64,000 nucleotides of DNA, from positions 147,122,262 to 147,186,261 of the forward strand of contig NC_044978.1 of assembly GCF_008728515.1 (NCBI RefSeq), given 5' to 3'. Both the position numbers and the translations under genes were made by a program. Under the pieces are notes generated by a model that did no database searches, was not told where the DNA came from, and saw nothing but the letters and a program-made list of their open reading frames with translations. Position 1 is the stretch's first letter. Each line of letters starts with the position of its first letter. Below are positions 34,275-44,879 of this stretch, piece after piece. The DNA is from Papio anubis. Its lineage: Eukaryota; Chordata; Mammalia; Primates; Cercopithecidae.

Positions 34275-34571
34275 TTTTTTTTTTTTTTTGGAGACGGAGT
34301 CTCGCTCTTTCCCCCGGTCTGGGGAGCTGTGGCCAGATCTCAGCTCACTGCAAGCTCCGCCTCCCGGGTTTACGCCATTCTCCTGCCTCAGCCTCCCGAG
34401 TAGCTGGGACTACAGGCACCTGCCACCTCGCCCGGCTAAGTTTTTGTATTTTTAGTAGAGACGGGGTTTCACTGTGTTAGCCAGGATGGTCTCGATCTCC
34501 TGACCTCGTGATCCGCCCGTCTCGGCCTCCCAAAGTGCTGGGATTACAGGCTTGAGCCACCGCGCCCGGCC
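34275..34571 (-). mobile_element. Cercopithecid-type AluY, antisense
   Basis: CAGATCTCAGCTCACTGCAA and GGGTTTACGCCATTC as in the other lineage copies. Perfect 12-bp duplication AGCAATACTTTT at 34263-34274 and 34572-34583. Confidence 0.95.
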
Positions 34572-34778
34572 AGCAATACTTTTAACATATCCATTTAAAT
34601 TGCTAGTTGCTATGAAGAGAGCTAATTTGTTTTAGTATAAATAAGGTAAGTGCTTTGGACTCTACATTTTAAAATATTACACCTGGTTTGATGACTTCAT
34701 ATAAATATTATCATTAGCTTTGGATGGTGGTAAGCACTTGATAAAGTAAATATCACTAATACCTGAGATTCTCTAGAC

Positions 34779-35067
34779 GTTTTTTTTAAGACAGTTTCAC
34801 TTTTGTTGTCCAGGTTGGAGTGCAGTGGTGCGATCTTGGTTCACTGCAAACTCCACCTCCCGGGTTCAAGCAATTCTCCTGCCTCAGCCTCCCGAGTAGC
34901 TGGGATTACAGGCTTGTGCCACCACGCCCTGCTAATTTTGTATTTTTAGTAGAGACAGGATTTCTCCATGCCAGTCACGCTGGTCTTGAACTCCTAACCT
35001 CAGGTGATCCGCCCGCCTTGGCCTCCCAAAGTGCTGGGATTACAGGTGTGAGCCTCCGCACCCGGCT
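34779..35067 (-). mobile_element. AluS, antisense, 12-bp target-site duplication
   Basis: AGACAGTTTCACTTTTGTTG to GAGCCTCCGCACCCGGCT. GATTCTCTAGAC flanks at 34767-34778 and 35068-35079. Confidence 0.94.
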
Positions 35068-35100
35068 GATTCTCTAGACATTTGTAAGAAAATGTTTTAG

Positions 35101-35400
35101 GGCCGGGCGCGGTGGCTCAAGCCTGTAATCCCAGCACTTTGGGAGGCCGAGACGGGCGGATCACGAGGTCAGGAGATCCAGACCATCCTGGCTAACCCGG
35201 TGAAACCCCGTCTCTACTAAGAAATACAAAAAACTAGCAGGGCGAGGTGGCGGGCGCCTGTAGTCCCAGCTACTCGGGAGGCTGAGGCAGGAGAATGGTG
35301 TAAACCCGGGAGGCGGAGCTTGCAGTGAGGTGAGATCCGGTCACTGCACTCCAGCCTGGGCGACAGAGCGAGACTCCGTTTCAAAAAAAAAAAAAAAAAA
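35101..35400 (+). mobile_element. Cercopithecid-type AluY
   Basis: GGCTCAAGCCTGTAATCCC, CCGAGACGGGCGGATCA, GTAAACCCGGGAGGCGGAGC, GAGATCCGGTCACTGC. AAGAAAATGTTTTAG duplicated at 35086-35100 and around 35400-35414. Confidence 0.96.
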
Positions 35401-35426
35401 AGAAAATGTTTTAGTTTAAGAGTGTG

Positions 35427-35720
35427 TGCCAGGAATGGTGGCTCACGCCTGTAATCCCAACAGTTTGGGAGGCCGAGGCGGGTGCATCACTTGAGGTCAG
35501 GAGTTTGAGACCAGCCTGGCCGACATGGTGAAACCCTGACTCTAATAAATATACAAAAATTAGCAGGGCATGGTGGCAGGTGCCTGTAATCCCAGCTACT
35601 CCAGAGGCTGAGGTAGGAGAATTGCTTGAACCTGGGAGATAGAGGTTGTAGTGAGCCGAAGTTGTGCCACTGCACTCCAACCTAGGCAACAGAGTGAGAC
35701 TCCATCTCAAAAAAAAAAAG
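35427..35720 (+). mobile_element. AluS, full length
   Basis: GTGCCAGGAATGGTGGCTCA to poly-A. Confidence 0.94.
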
Positions 35721-36034
35721 TGTGATTTGCAAAACTATAAATTGAAACTCACTACTAATGTTGAATTTCACCTCTTTTCCCTTCTCCCACTGATTGACTT
35801 TAAGTACCAAGAATGATTATTAAAATTGCATAATATGAAGACAAAGAGTAGTTCAGTTGTCAGCAAATCTCTACACATTAAAGAAATATTTTTCTTAGAG
35901 ATTTCTCTAAGAAATAGATATATATAGATGTATAATAGGATATCTCCTATTTAGAAGTTGTCATAGTTTCCTCATTCACATGCCCTGCATTATAAATTTG
36001 TGAAGCATTTAAATACTGCTATTAATATTTCCAC

Positions 36035-36188
36035 TGGAGGCCAAGCACAGTGGCTCCTGCCTGTAATCCCAGTACTTTGGGAGGCCAAGGTGGGAGAACT
36101 GCTTGAGGCCGGGAGTTTGAGCCCAGCCTGGGCAGCAAAGCAAGATCCTGTCTCTACAAAACTGAAATAAAACAAAAAATAAAATAAA
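36035..36188 (+). mobile_element. Alu left-monomer copy (FLAM-like)
   Basis: GAGGCCAAGCACAGTGGCTC to an AAAATAAAAT tail; TTCCACT on both sides. Confidence 0.8.
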
Positions 36189-36539
36189 ATTCCACTAGAG
36201 TCAAAAGTTCTGAAAATTATAGGTGAATAGGTAATTAAAAATAATTGAATAAGTAATAGACTTAAACTAAAAGAAATTTTGTATTATTGGCAACTACTGA
36301 TAACTTTATGACATACTAAAATTATTTCTCTATCTGCTAAATGCAACCTATGCCACTGTTACCTACTTCACAGAGATACGGATGTTATTTTTTGTGTGTA
36401 TGCTGTGTAAATATTTTATCCTCATTTCATTCATAAAGTTCACTGAGGTAGGGAAAATTTTTACTGATCTTTCCATTCAGCCTGAAGTCAGCAAAATATA
36501 TTGCATGTGGAATAGATGCTTCTTTTGCTCAATGGTTTA
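36189..36539. other. Spacer, nothing recognised
   Basis: About 350 bp, AT-rich, ending at the LTR. The last five bases, GTTTA (36535-36539), pair with GTATA after the distal LTR. Confidence 0.5.
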
Positions 36540-36908
36540 TGGATTAGTCCGTTTTCATGCTGTTCATAAAGACATATCCAAGACTTGGGCAATTTACAAA
36601 AGAAAGAAATTTGTTGGACTTACAGTTCCACATGGTTGGGGAGGCCTCACAATCATGGTGGAAGGCAAGGAGGAGTAAGTCACAACTTACATGGATGGCA
36701 GCAGGCAAAGAGAGAGAGTATGTGTAGAGAAACTCTCATTTTAAAACTCATCAGATGTCATGAGACCCATTCATTATTATGAGAACAGTATGGGAAAGAC
36801 CCACCCCCATGATTCAGTCATCTCCCACTGGGTCCCTCCCACAACATGTGGGAATTATGGGAGCTACAAGATGAGATTTGGGTGGGAACGCAGAGCCAAA
36901 CCATATCA
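36540..36908 (-). mobile_element. THE1/MST-type MaLR LTR (3' LTR)
   Basis: About 369 bp. Plus strand starts TGGATTAGTCCGTTTTCATG and ends GCCAAACCATATCA, the reverse of a THE1/MSTA LTR. Matches the LTR at 38471 throughout (ATTTACAAAA, GGAGGCCTCACAATCAT, TCCCTCCCACAACA). Confidence 0.92.
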
Positions 36909-38470
36909 TTCCAACCCTGGCCCCTCCCAAATCTCATATCTTCACATTTCAAAACCAATCCTGCCTTTCCAATAGTCCCCCAAAGTCTTGACTCATTTCA
37001 GAATTAACTCAAAAGTCCACCATCTAAAGTCTCATCCAAGACAAGACAAGTCCCTTCCGCCTATGAGCCTGTAAAATCAAGAGCAAGTTAGTGACTTCCT
37101 AGATACAATGGGGTTACAGTCATTGGGTAGATACAGCCATTCCAAATGGGATAAATTGGCCAAAACAAAGGGGTTACACACCCCATGCAAGTCTGAAATC
37201 CAGCAGGGCAGTCAAATCTTAAAGCTCCAAAAGATCTCCTTTGACTGCATGTCTCACATCCAGGTATGCTGATGCAAGAGGTGGGTTCCCATGGTCTTGG
37301 GCAGCTCTGCCTGTGGCTTTGCAGGGTACAGATTCCCTTCCAGTTGCTTTCATGGACTGACATTGAGTGTCTGCAGCTTTTCCAGGTTCATGGTGCAATC
37401 TGTCAGTGGATCTACCATTCTGGGGTCTCAAGGACGGTGGCCCTCTTCTCACAGCTCCACTAGGTGGTGCCCCAGTGGGGACTCTGTGGGGGCCCTGATC
37501 CCACATTTCCCTTCTGCACTGCCCTAGCAGAGGTTCTCCATGAGGGCCCCACCGCTACAGCAAACTTCTGCCTGGGTATCCAGGCATTTCCATATATCTT
37601 CAGAAATCTAGGCAGAGTTTCCCAAACCTCAGTTCTTGACTTCTGTGCACTTGCAGGCTCAACACCATGTGGAAGCTGCCAAGGCTTGAGGCTTGCACCC
37701 TCTGAAGCCACAGCCCAAGCTCTAAATTAGCCCCTTTCAGCCACGGCTGGAGTGGCTGGGACACAGGACACCAAGTCCCTAGGCTGCACACAGCACTGGG
37801 ACCCTGGGCCTGGCTCATGAAACCACTTTTTCCTCCCTAGGCCTGTGATGGGAGAGGTTGCTGCAAAGGTCTCTGACATGCCCTGGAGACATTTTCTCCA
37901 TTGTCTTAGTGATTAACATTGGACTCTTGGTTGCTTATGCAAATTTCTGCAGCCGGCTTGAATTTCTCCTTAAAAATGGGATTTTGTTTTCTATTGCATT
38001 GTCAGGCTGCAAATTTTCCAAACTTTTATGCTCTGCTTCCCTTTTGAAGCTGAATGCCTTTAACAGCACCAAAGTCAACTCTTGAATGCTTTGCTGTTTA
38101 GAAATTTCTTCCACCATATACCCTAAATCATCTTTCTCAAGTTCAAGGTTCCACAAATCTCTAGGGCAGGGGCAAAGTACTGCAGGTCTCTTTGCTAAAA
38201 CATAACAAGAGTCATCTTTGCTCCAGTTCCCAACAAGTTCCTCATCTCCATCTGAGACCACTTCAGCCTGGACCTTATTGTTCATATCACTATCAGCATT
38301 TTTGTCAAAGCCATTCAACAAGTCTCTAGGAAGTTCCAAACTTTCCTACATTTTCCTATCTTCTGAGCCCTCCAAACTGTTCAGACCTCCGCCTGTTACC
38401 CAGTTCCAAAATTGCTTCCACATTTTTGGGTATCTTTTTAGCAACACCCTACTCTACTGTATTAATTTAC
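36909..38470 (-). mobile_element. MaLR internal region with gag-like remnant
   Basis: About 1.56 kb between two LTRs in the same orientation. The longest minus frame, 37935-38339 (134 codons), is a degenerate gag-like remnant; short frames near 37219-37506 and 37460-37818 are also left over. No polymerase domain is seen, as expected for this non-autonomous ERVL-MaLR group. Nothing here looks like an intact gene. Confidence 0.87.
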
Positions 38471-38842
38471 TGTATTAGTCCATTTTCATGCTGCTGATAA
38501 AGACATACCCGAGAGCGGGCAATTTACAAAAAAAAAGACATTTATTGGACTTACAGTTCCACATGGCTGGGGAGGCCTCACAATCATAGCAGAAGGCAAG
38601 GAGGAGCAAGTCACATCTTACATGGATGGTAGCAGGCAAAGAGAGAGCTTGTGCAGAGAAACTCCTGTTTTTAAAACCATCAGATCTCATGAGACCCATT
38701 CACTATCATGAGAACAGCATAGGAAAGACTTGCCCTCACGATTCAATCATCTGCCATCCTACTGGGTCCCTCCCACAACACATGGGAATTATGGGAGCTA
38801 GAAGATGAGTTTTGGGTGGGGACGCCGAGCTAAACCGTATCA
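38471..38842 (-). mobile_element. THE1/MST-type MaLR LTR (5' LTR)
   Basis: About 372 bp, TGTATTAGTCCATTTTCATG to GCTAAACCGTATCA. Followed by GTATA, a 4-of-5 match to the bases before the other LTR. Confidence 0.92.
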
Positions 38843-38855
38843 GTATATAAGACTG

Positions 38856-39171
38856 GGCCAGGTGCAGCGGCTCATACCTATAATCCCACCACTTTGGGAG
38901 AGTAAGGTGGTTGGATCATTTGAGGTCAGGAGTTAGAGACCAGCTTGACCAACATGATGAAACCCTGTCTTTACTAAAAATACAAAAATTAGCCAGGCAT
39001 TGTGTCGGGTGCCTGTAATCCCAGCTACTTGGAAGGCTGAAGCAGGAGAATTGCTTGAACCTGGGAGGCGGAGGTTGCAGTGAGCCAAGATTGCACCACT
39101 GCATCCCAGCCTGGGTGACAGAGCAAGGCTCCATCTCAAAAAAAAAAAAAAAAAGAAAAGAAAAAAAAAAG
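38856..39171 (+). mobile_element. AluS, 13-bp target-site duplication at LTR edge
   Basis: GGCCAGGTGCAGCGGCTCAT to A-tail with AAAAG units. GTATATAAGACTG (38843-38855) pairs with GTATATAAAACTG (39172-39184). Confidence 0.94.
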
Positions 39172-39296
39172 GTATATAAAACTGATCTGTAGTGTTGTAT
39201 GATGTATGATCTGTATTTCATTGATTTTTATTGTTGTATGAATATATTTTAATTTATCAATTTTCTTTATAGTTAACATTCATATTGTTCACAGTG

Positions 39297-39419
39297 GTTT
39301 TTGTTTTGTTCTGTTTTTGAGACAGGGTTTTGCTCTGTCATCCAGGCTGGTCTTGAACTCCTGGCCTCGAACTCCTGGCCTCAAGCAATACTCCTTCCTT
39401 GGCCTCCCAAAGTGTTGGC
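39297..39419 (-). mobile_element. Alu monomer fragment, antisense
   Basis: GAGACAGGGTTTTGCTCTGT to CCTCCCAAAGTGTTGGCC; contains a small tandem repeat of CGAACTCCTGGCCT. Confidence 0.8.
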
Positions 39420-39734
39420 CATCTGTGGTTTTTTGATTATTCTCTGCTTTGTGGTATAAAGATATTGCTGAAAATGTCGAAAAGGCCTGCAGATACCCCT
39501 TTGGCTAATAGTGATAAGAAAAAGAGGAAGCATTTATGTTTATCTGTGGCAAAGAAAGTCAAGCTATTAGAGAAGTTGGACAGCAGTATAGGTGTCAAAA
39601 TCTTACAAAAGAGTATGGGATTGGAATAACCACCATATATGACCTGAAGAAACAGAAGGAAAAACTGTTGAAGGTTTATGCTGAAAGTGATGAACAGAAG
39701 TTAATGAAAGTGAAAAAACAAAAACAAAAAAACC

Positions 39735-40036
39735 CTCCCAGCACTTTGGGGGGCTGAGATGGGTAGATCATGAGATCAGGAGTTCAAGACCAGCCTGGCC
39801 AAGATGGTAAAACCCCGTCTCTATTAAAAATACAAAAATTAGCCAGCTGTGGTGGTGCATGCCTGTAATACCATCTACTTGGGAGGCTGAGGCAGAAGAA
39901 TTGCTTGAACCTGGGAGGGGGAGGTTGCAGTGAGCTGAGACTGTGCCACTGCACTCCAGTGTGGGCGACAGAGCAAGACTCTGTCTCAAAAACAACAACA
40001 AAACCCCAAAACTACATAAAACTAAAAAAAAAAAAA
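39735..40036 (+). mobile_element. Alu, 5'-truncated, inside the Tigger copy
   Basis: Starts CTCCCAGCACTTTGGGGGGC, ends in an A-rich tail with CAACAACA and ACTAAAAAAA. Confidence 0.9.
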
Positions 40037-40515
40037 ATCTCAATCATGTATTGAAAGCATAAATTCATAAGCACCATAGTGAACACATGCCATGTAATGG
40101 TATGCTGATCATGAAACAAAGATCTTTTACAATGAACTAAAAATGGAAGGGAACTGTGAATATTCAACAGGCTGGTTGCATAAATTTAAGAAAAGACAGG
40201 CTGTTACATTTTTTAAAAATCTGCAGCAATAAAGCATCTGCTGATCACAAAGCAGTGGAGAAATCTGTTGATGAATTTGCCAATATTATCACTCATGAAA
40301 ATCCAACACCAGACCAAGTCTATAATATTGCTGAAACATCACTGTTTTGGTGTTACTGCCCCAGATAGATACTAACTACAGCTGATGAGCTAGCCCATAA
40401 AGGAATTAAGGATGGGAAGGATGGAATAACAGTGCTGACATGTGCTAGTGCAGCAGGCATCCATAAATGTAAACTTGCTGTGATAGGCAAAAGCTCATAC
40501 CCATACTGTTTTCAA

Positions 40516-40709
40516 GGAGTGAATTTGTTTCCATTCCATTATTGTGCTAACAAAAAGGCATGAATCAGCAGGAATATCTTTGCTTTTCTGATTGGTTTCA
40601 CTTTTTTTTTTTGGAGTGAATTTGTGTCCATTCCATTATTGTGCTAACAAAAAGGCATGAATCAGCAGGAATATCTTTTCTTTTCTGATTGGTTTCACTT
40701 TTTTTTTTT
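40516..40709 (+). repeat. 97-bp tandem duplication in the Tigger copy
   Basis: Unit 1 (40516-40612) and unit 2 (40613-40709) both start GGAGTGAATTTGT and end with GATTGGTTTCAC plus a T-run. They differ at only two or three positions before the T-runs. Confidence 0.95.
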
Positions 40710-40773
40710 TTTTTTTTTCTGAGACAAGGCATCTCAAAGTGCTAGGATTATAGGCATGTGCCACCATGCTCAG
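40710..40773 (-). mobile_element. Alu remnant, antisense
   Basis: T-run, GAGACAAGGCATCTCAAAGT, then GATTATAGGCATGTGCCACC; most of the element is deleted. Confidence 0.75.
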
Positions 40774-41540
40774 AGTCCTATTCTGGAGTTTTCAAAAATA
40801 TTTCCATTCTGGATATCTATTACTTTACAAGAAACCATTCCAATACCTATTACCTTAACAGAGCAATCATTTAATTATGTTCACACTACTGTGGGTCAGG
40901 AAATTTGGACAGGCCTTGACTACGTGATTTTTCTGCTCTCCCAGGTGTTGACTGGAGTCAACAAAGCTAGTGAAATTCCATCGGTTGCTGGGATGTTGGG
41001 TCCGAGATGGCTTCATTTACATGCATGGTGCCTGGTGGAGATGGCTATAAGGCTGGTCTCAGATGACCACCTCCCTGGCTTTACATGGTGCTCCAAGAGA
41101 GCAAGACAGGAGCTGCCAGTCTTCTTAAAGCTTAGGTCTGGAATTGGCATAGTATCACTTCCATTGTGTTCTTTGGTCAAATCAGTCACAGGCCAGTCCA
41201 GGTTCAAGGCAGGAGTTTCAAAGCACATGCAGTCATTTTAAATCTGGTATATTTCTGAGATAGAGTATTTTCAAGTAAATAAATATTCCTAAGGAAGACA
41301 CTCTCACAAAGAAGTTACAGGCTCCTGACTTAAGTCTCATTTAAACTCAAGGAAGGATTCAAATGCCAAAAAAAAAAAAAAAAAAAAGCAAAAGTTAAGA
41401 GGAATGTAATATAAAAGATACGTACAACTTTTTACGTGTCTTATTTACTCATTTATTGATTTATAACACAATGAACATTATAAATTGGCATAGGTCCTCT
41501 AAAATTATGGGCAAAAATTTGTGTGATGTGTCTGCTAAGA
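40774..41540. other. Old repeat-like stretch, no gene
   Basis: Words such as GGTCTGGAATTGGCATAGTA and CAAATCAGTCACAGGCCAGT resemble an old dispersed repeat I cannot name. A 161-codon frame at 40756-41241 is not a recognised protein. Poly-A at 41370-41388. Confidence 0.45.
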
Positions 41541-41544
41541 CAAA

Positions 41545-41765
41545 ACCGAGGCACAGTAACTTGCCCTTGGTCAGATAAATAGCACGTGGTGGGGCTGGAG
41601 ACCTAGCATCCTGGCTTCGGAGGGACCAGTGCAGTGAGGCCCTGTTAATAAGTAACAGTCTGTTTGTAAATTGGGAATAAGAGTACTCAGTGTCATCATG
41701 GGGATAAAATGAGCTAGGCTAGTCCAGAGCTGCCCATATAACAATAAATGTTTAATAAATACAGG
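41545..41765. mobile_element. MIR-like sequence
   Basis: GAGGCACAGTAACTTGCCCT reads as antisense MIR while CAATAAATGTTTAATAAATA reads as a sense MIR/L2 end, so two old fragments may be joined. Confidence 0.5.
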
Positions 41766-42015
41766 CTGTTGATGTTCAGGCTCTGATATCTTTCGTCCTA
41801 AAGATGTTGGTATCATAAAGCGCAAGACCCAACAGGGGGTGGATGGGTGAGAATTTCAAAAGTGTAGCTAGAGCCAAAGCTGGAGATACTGCTTTCTCCA
41901 TTGAACTTTTATGGTCTCGTTTTTCTCTTGAAATCGTATGCAAATGTTTCATTCTATTCCACGATTCAATTGCTTATCTATTCATATAAAACTGGTATAC
42001 TCCAAAGCTTTCGGT

Positions 42016-42310
42016 ATCTTTTTTTTTTTTTGAGACAGACTTTCCCTCTGTCGCCCAGGCTGGAGGGCAGTAGCTCTATCTTGGCTCACTGCAATCTCTG
42101 CTCCTGGGTTCAAGCAATTCTCCTGTCTTAGTCTCCGAGCAGCTGGGACTACAGGCACATGTCACCACCCCTGGCTAATTTTTGTATTTTTAGTAGAGAC
42201 GGGGTTTCACCATATTGGTCAGGCTGGTCTCGAACTCCTGACCTCAGGTGACCCACCCGCTTCGGCCTCCCAAAGTGCTGGGATTACAGGGGTGAGCCAC
42301 CGCGTCCGGC
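42016..42310 (-). mobile_element. AluS, antisense, upstream of RFC1
   Basis: GAGACAGACTTTCCCTCTGT to GAGCCACCGCGTCCGGCC. About 360 bp upstream of the RFC1 promoter core. Confidence 0.94.
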
Positions 42311-42711
42311 CGCTTGATGAAACCTATTACAGAATAGATATTTATACATAATATGTAAAATGCGCAGCTAAAACGTTTATCTTACTGCAGTTAGTAAAAA
42401 CTTTTGAAAGTTACTGTAGGGAAGTGCACTATCCAGACGTGTAATCGGGAGGTACTTGGGTACCCCGCCTTCCAAGGAAACCAATATAGGATCCACCTGC
42501 TTTAGTGCCCGTGCCAAAAACCGAGCTCACACCACAGCACCGTGGTTCCTCGCGATGGCAGCGGCCCGCCTGACCTCCGGGCGGCACCTGGGCAGGCGTC
42601 GCACCTCCCGCCTCTGGGTGGGACGGAAGGAAAGCTCGCGCCTCCTGACGTCATCACCGCGCGCCGCTATCTTCGCCTTCTTCCACTTCGCGGGAGAAGT
42701 TGTTGGCGCGA

Positions 42712-42732
42712 ATGGATCCTGAGCCCCGATAA
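42712..42732 (+). other. Possible short uORF in the RFC1 leader
   Basis: ATG GAT CCT GAG CCC CGA TAA, six codons, 57 bases before the RFC1 start codon. It matters only if transcripts start upstream of 42712; its ATG overlaps the last base of the E2F-like site. Confidence 0.35.
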
Positions 42733-42789
42733 CGGATTCCTCAACCGGCCGGCCCGCCAGCCAGCCAGCGCCTTCATCCTGGGGCTACG

Positions 42790-42792
42790 ATG
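42790..42792 (+). CDS. RFC1: RFC1 exon 1 coding part (start codon only)
   Basis: Exon 1 contributes only the initiator ATG. It is followed at once by the donor GTGAGC (42793-42798), so intron 1 is in phase 0. The preceding leader (CCGGCCGGCCCGCCAGCCAG, then TTCATCCTGGGGCTACG) fits the RFC1 5' UTR as I remember it. Joining the ATG to exon 2 gives MDIRKFFGVIP. Confidence 0.92.
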
Positions 42793-44147
42793 GTGAGCCG
42801 CTGGGGGAGGCCGTGGGGCTCGGGGTCTGGGGAGGCTTTGCAGGCCTGGTGTGGACGGGGCACTCCTGGTATGCAGGGTGGGGGAGGATGGCGGTGGGTG
42901 GTTCCGGAGGCGAGCAAAGGCAGAGAAGGGGCCGCACACTAAACTTTCCTTGCACCGCGGGCCGAAGCTCTGGGCGGCAGCCAGCGCGCAGGGATTTTGT
43001 TGCTACGTGTACTTGCACTTTCCCCCCCCCACTCCTGGGGGAAGGGAGAAAGGAAGAGAGGAAGAAGGATGGATGGTGGTTTTGGGACGCGTTGGTAAAG
43101 TTATTTTCTTGTTCGGCCTTTCTCGAACCACAGTTTGAGTACTGCCTAAGGCGTGGATTTCAAGCTTTGGGTCATGAGGGAGAAGAATGTAACAAACTTT
43201 TCTTAGGGAATATGTTGTGTAGGGCCTTAAACTTTTATCATTAACAGCTCAGCTTGTCTCATCTCCACTTGTCATTAACGATCACCTGAGCGGTGCTGAG
43301 ACCGAGGGCATGGAGAGGATATTTTATTTTGTTTAGATGAGTTCATAGGAGTCAAAAGGATAACACGGCTTACTAGGAAAAAGAAGTGCAGCGAATAGAA
43401 ACAGATGGAAGACATTTGACAGCTGTCGTCCTCTTATCACCTGGTGTTAAAAATAATCTTAAAAAAACCCAAACCTCACTGCATAATTCTGGATAAAACA
43501 TTCAGACAAATTGAAAGTGAAATAATTATGCAGCCAGCAAAGCAGACATTCCTGATGGTGTGGCAATGGATATGGCTCTGTGTTTGAAATATTTTTAAAG
43601 GACAATTTAAAATGTTCCATTAAACTAGAAGATACTTAACAATCCGATATAATTTTTTTCAATCATTGGTCAACTTGTCACAGAGACAACATTCTAGGGG
43701 GTGGAAATTTTATGCCACATTGGGAAACGTTGCAGTCCTTTGTGTTTCTTCTCAAAAAAGGGCAACAGTAATGATAGTAGCTACCTTGTACCAACCACCT
43801 TCTTTAGGTCAATATGTGAACTGTTGGTTTTTCATTTTTTTTTTTTTTCATTTCAACCCACATCGATGCAGTTTTACAGACAGTACAAGCATCTTTCTGG
43901 AATTTAAACAGTGTGTCATACAACTAGCAGGTGGTTGAACTAGAATTAGAATCTTGGTGTTTCTGACCACCATGCTATACTACCTCGCTATAATGATCAT
44001 CATTACATTTTGGAGGTCAAGGTACTGTGATATTTTGGAAACTTGATGAGATTTGGAGTCTTGAAGATGAAGAACGTGGTTATGTTTTAGTTTAATGGTT
44101 TATAGATTAATTTATAGTTATATTACTATGTTAGTATGGTCTAGTTT

Positions 44148-44330
44148 AATAGTTATGTGGTCTTGGGCAAGTAAATAGCTTACGTTTAATCTCTTTAAGC
44201 TTCTATTTCCTTATCTGTAAGAGGGGAAAATAATAGCTGCCATAGAGATTGTTTTGGGAATTAAGCAAGATGTATAGATAAAGCTTCCATTCTGGTGCCT
44301 GGCATGTTAGGCAACTACCAATGATCTATT
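44148..44330 (+). mobile_element. MIR SINE
   Basis: GTGGTCTTGGGCAAGTAAAT, CTATTTCCTTATCTGTAAGA, then CATTCTGGTGCCTGGCATGT; typical MIR core and 3' order. Confidence 0.75.
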
Positions 44331-44879
44331 TTCTCAGAAAGGACTCTATGGAAAGTTACATAGATTTTAAGAGGCATGGTAGATTCCTGTGTCATTTATG
44401 GTGAACATAGCTTGTGTGGTCAATTTTTGATCATTCAGGTCCTTTTACTTTTGGTTCTTTTCTTCCTTTAATACTCCCGTTCATGGTGCAGATAAAAAAT
44501 AGACCTCTTCTCAGAAAAGAAATAGGTCAAATTAATCAGCTTTGTTGTTAATGGGAAAACGTTCTATGAGGTAGATAAGAATTTTGTATTATATTGATAT
44601 TTAATTTAGCCCTTCAGTCTCTAGTGCAACAATTAGCAAAACCCTAGACTAAAATTGATTCAACAAATGCTTATTGAACACCTGTGCAAAGTTATAAGAC
44701 AGTAGTTCTTTTTTTTTTCCTTTCCCTCAAACTGTGTCATTGGGTATGAAGGACAGTAGTTCTCAATCTTTGTTTTAGTTACAGTTTCCTTTGATAAATA
44801 TAGTGAATGATATGCAAATTTTCTGCCCAGAGAAATGCATATAGGCACATACACACTATTTTAAGGGATTGACCTATCT
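44331..44879. other. Intron 1, no feature recognised
   Basis: About 550 bp of unique-looking intronic sequence with no exon, RNA gene or repeat I can name. Confidence 0.5.

Larger units (their letters stand above)
39440..40715 (+). pseudogene. Tigger (pogo-family) transposase remnant
   Basis: The N-terminal part from ATG 39474 (MSKRPADTPLANSDKKKRKH) continues, after a frameshift near 39600, as TTIYDLKKQKEKLLKVYAES, the CENP-B-type helix-turn-helix start of Tigger/TIGD1-like transposases. An Alu interrupts at 39735-40036. The DDE domain resumes at about 40040 with GNCEYSTGWLHKFKK, DEFANIITHENPTPDQVYN, ETSLFWCYCPR and KCKLAVIGKSS. The motif that normally reads NADETSLFW is NIAETSLFW (40324-40350), so the catalytic Asp is lost; several stops are present. 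The copy ends after a tandem duplication. A fossil, not a gene. No terminal inverted repeats were found. Confidence 0.85.
42480..43015 (+). promoter_or_regulatory. RFC1: RFC1 CpG-island promoter
   Basis: The only clearly CpG-rich block in the window, surrounding the RFC1 first exon. It has no TATA box. Visible candidate sites: a perfect CRE/ATF palindrome TGACGTCA (42646-42653); E2F-like TTCGCGGGA (42687-42695) and TTGGCGCGAA (42703-42712); and GCCGCTATCTT (42663-42673), one base off an inverted YY1 site. E2F control suits a replication gene expressed at G1/S. Transcription probably starts between about 42660 and 42715; I cannot place it exactly. Confidence 0.85.

Noticed and set aside
37088..37818. 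Frames of 65-95 codons on both strands
   Set aside because: They lie in the internal part of a MaLR retroelement flanked by matching LTRs; not host genes.
40756..41241. 161-codon plus-strand frame
   Set aside because: No recognisable motif, starts in an Alu remnant and runs into old repeat-like sequence.
42456..43244. Several overlapping frames of 77-143 codons around the RFC1 CpG island
   Set aside because: GC-rich DNA has few stops. The frames differ between strands, match no known protein and are explained by the RFC1 promoter, exon 1 and intron start.
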